DNA of 35,474 nucleotides from Actinomycetota bacterium (GTDB lineage Bacteria; Actinomycetota; Acidimicrobiia; Acidimicrobiales; CADCSY01). The notes under the pieces are model-generated. The model did not search any database, had not been told where the DNA came from, and worked only from the letters and a program-made list of their open reading frames with translations. The stretch lies in the NCBI GenBank assembly GCA_019347915.1, contig JAHWKL010000013.1, forward strand, positions 1 to 35,474, in the 5' to 3' direction. How positions within the stretch are numbered: the first letter of the stretch is position 1; each line of letters starts with the position of its first letter. Positions 34,394 to 35,474 of this stretch are shown in pieces. A program made the translations under genes and the position numbers.

Positions 34394-34963
34394 TCAGCTC
34401 CCCACGGCGGCCGAGGGCACGCCCGGCTCGGGCTGGGCCCCCGTGCCGGCGGAGCGCCAGATTTCGGCCAGCCACAGCAGGGCAAGCACGACCGGCACCA
34501 CACCCACCGACAAGGTGCGCACCAGCGGGCTCCGCAGGGCCTGCAGGGCGAAGCCCAGGTTGGGCAACGCCCCCCGCACCTGCCACAGGGTCTCGCCCTC
34601 GAGGCGGGCCGTCCAGGCGTCGGGCTGCGGGTTGGCGTCGCCCTGGGTGCGCACCACCGGCCGCTCGCCGCCTTCCACGACCTCGACCACCCGGTGGGCC
34701 ACCACCCGGCGGTCCTGGGTGGGGATGCGGTACATGATCACGTGGCCCTGACGCAGTTCGGTGGCCGGCAAGGGGGTGACCAACACCACCGAGCCCTCGG
34801 TGATGGCGGGGCGCATGCTTCCGGAGAGCACGGTGGCGGTGCGGTAGCGGCCGGTGTGAGGGCCGAGGCCGAGGACGAGCAGGGCCAGGACCGACAGCGC
34901 CATCGCCGCCATGCCCGCCAGGCGTGCCCCCCGGCGGAGGGCTCCAATCAGCACTGGTGCCAT
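34394..34963 (-). CDS. sipW: SipW-like (ER-type) signal peptidase I
   Basis: This 189-residue membrane protease of family S26B removes leader peptides from fibre-forming exported proteins. Helix 1 is about residues 15-34 and helix 2 about 148-168. The nucleophile is S49 in VLSGSMRPAI. Where bacterial-type enzymes use lysine, the ER/SipW type has histidine: H90 in RRVVAHRVVEV. The conserved QGDANPQPD (D109) completes the site. AGGAGGAGAC just before the ATG is a strong ribosome binding site. It sits between a TasA/camelysin-like gene upstream and the Fn3 substrate downstream, as in other sipW operons. Confidence 0.9.
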   Translation of the reverse strand: MAPVLIGALRRGARLAGMAAMALSVLALLVLGLGPHTGRYRTATVLSGSMRPAITEGSVVLVTPLPATELRQGHVIMYRIPTQDRRVVAHRVVEVVEGGERPVVRTQGDANPQPDAWTARLEGETLWQVRGALPNLGFALQALRSPLVRTLSVGVVPVVLALLWLAEIWRSAGTGAQPEPGVPSAAVGS

Positions 34964-35014
34964 GTCTCCTCCTCTCGTGCGTTTCGTGCGCCTGGTGGGC
35001 TGGGATCGACGGGA

Positions 35015-35043
35015 CCCCGGCCGTGCTCAGGGCACGGCCGGGG
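35015..35043 (-). terminator. Hairpin between the TasA-like gene and sipW
   Basis: CCCCGGCCGTGC (35015-35026) pairs over 12 bp with GCACGGCCGGGG (35032-35043) around a 5-base loop. It lies just after the TasA-like stop and about 50 bases before the sipW start. It probably limits readthrough so that the structural protein is made in excess over the peptidase. Confidence 0.7.
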
Positions 35044-35060
35044 GTCGACGTCGGCGATTG

Positions 35061-35474
35061 CTACTTGTCGGTGCCGTTCCGCTGGGTGCCGGTGAAGGTG
35101 TACTCGATGGTCGCCGACTTGCCCTGGAAGGTGTTGTCGGCGGTGGTGGGCAGGCTGAGCGTGACCACCATGTCGTCGGTGTTGCCGGCGGTGACCGCCT
35201 GCATCCCGGACAGGGCCATGTCGGCGCCGATGACGGCCCGGGAGGCGAGCACGACGCTGCGGATCCCGGCGTCGTCGCCGGCGAGGGTGGCGTCGCAGGT
35301 GTAGGTGTAGGGCGTCGCCGACTCGGTCCACCCCAGCACCCCGGTGCAGCGCTCGATCTTGACCTGCAGCCCGTTGGTGGCGTCGGTGGTGAGCACGGTG
35401 TCGGGGTCGGTGGTGGTGTCGACCGTGGTGAGCACCACCGAGGCCAGGCTCTCGCTGCCGACGTTGGCCAGCTT
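35061..35474 (-). CDS. TasA/camelysin-like exported protein, 5' end outside window
   Basis: The C-terminal 137 residues are present; the start and leader lie beyond 35474. The sequence KLANVGSESLASVVLTTVDT is followed by two likely disulphide cysteines (ERCTGVLGW and YTYTCDATLAG). The end, MVVTLSLPTTADNTFQGKSA then TIEYTFTGTQR, is characteristic of the TasA/spore-coat-associated/camelysin family (LP-x-x-A-x-N-x-FQGK-x-S/A). These proteins form amyloid-like or matrix fibres after SipW cleavage. It is the first gene seen of the sipW transcript and is followed by a hairpin. Confidence 0.83.
   Translation of the reverse strand, partial: KLANVGSESLASVVLTTVDTTTDPDTVLTTDATNGLQVKIERCTGVLGWTESATPYTYTCDATLAGDDAGIRSVVLASRAVIGADMALSGMQAVTAGNTDDMVVTLSLPTTADNTFQGKSATIEYTFTGTQRNGTDK

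Overview
The window is GC-rich throughout, uses many GTG starts and AGGAGG-type ribosome binding sites, and carries actinobacterial hallmarks: a WhiB-like remnant, a zinc-finger anti-sigma factor, 127-residue VVGWY repeats and a DUF4012 protein. It most resembles a member of the Actinomycetota, possibly the class Acidimicrobiia; the class is inferred from gene content only.

Left edge (1-2950): an IS3-family element runs off the window and has a frameshifted OrfB. It lies just downstream of a receiver protein whose histidine-kinase-like part lacks the ATPase domain. Next come a secreted protein built on a 12-residue YVGLP repeat and a stand-alone zinc-finger anti-sigma protein.

Core (2958-23815): an exopolysaccharide locus in five transcription blocks. 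Block 1 (minus, 8797 to 2958) has an O-antigen ligase/polymerase-like membrane protein, a GT4 glycosyltransferase, a Wzx-type flippase, a second GT4 and a polysaccharide deacetylase, with overlapping start and stop codons. Block 2 (plus, 8922-12707) has a subtilisin-like exported protease with VVGWY repeats and a fused Wzz/BY-kinase chain-length regulator. Block 3 (minus, 17324 to 12730) has the initiating polyprenyl glycosylphosphotransferase, a DUF4012 protein and a GT4. Block 4 (plus, 17545-20521) has an HPr-kinase-like P-loop protein, a thymidylate-kinase-like protein and an ATP-grasp ligase; the two kinases are frameshifted. Block 5 (minus, 23815 to 20502) has a GT4, a coiled-coil protein and a second, paralogous and heavily broken HPr-kinase-like protein. 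Together these genes would start, extend, flip, polymerise and trim a surface polysaccharide. The kinase/ATP-grasp set is the least explained part.

Middle (23816-28668): a 725-base gap with two stem-loops, a KdpE-like response regulator lacking its phospho-acceptor aspartate, a graveyard of transporter remnants (LysE and CDF families, multiple stops and frameshifts), and two small paralogous proteins with hydrophobic N-termini and low-complexity tails.

Right part (28669-35474): a 1132-residue secreted protein of Ig-like domains with three VVGWY repeats, a strong terminator, a broken WhiB-like gene, a small glycine-rich secreted protein, and a SipW-type module (TasA/camelysin-like protein, ER-type signal peptidase, Fn3 protein with a SipW-like leader).

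Disabling changes cluster in the IS, blocks 4 and 5, the transporter graveyard and the WhiB-like gene, while most large genes are intact. Real decay is likely in the graveyard; in blocks 4 and 5 local sequencing or assembly indels cannot be excluded.
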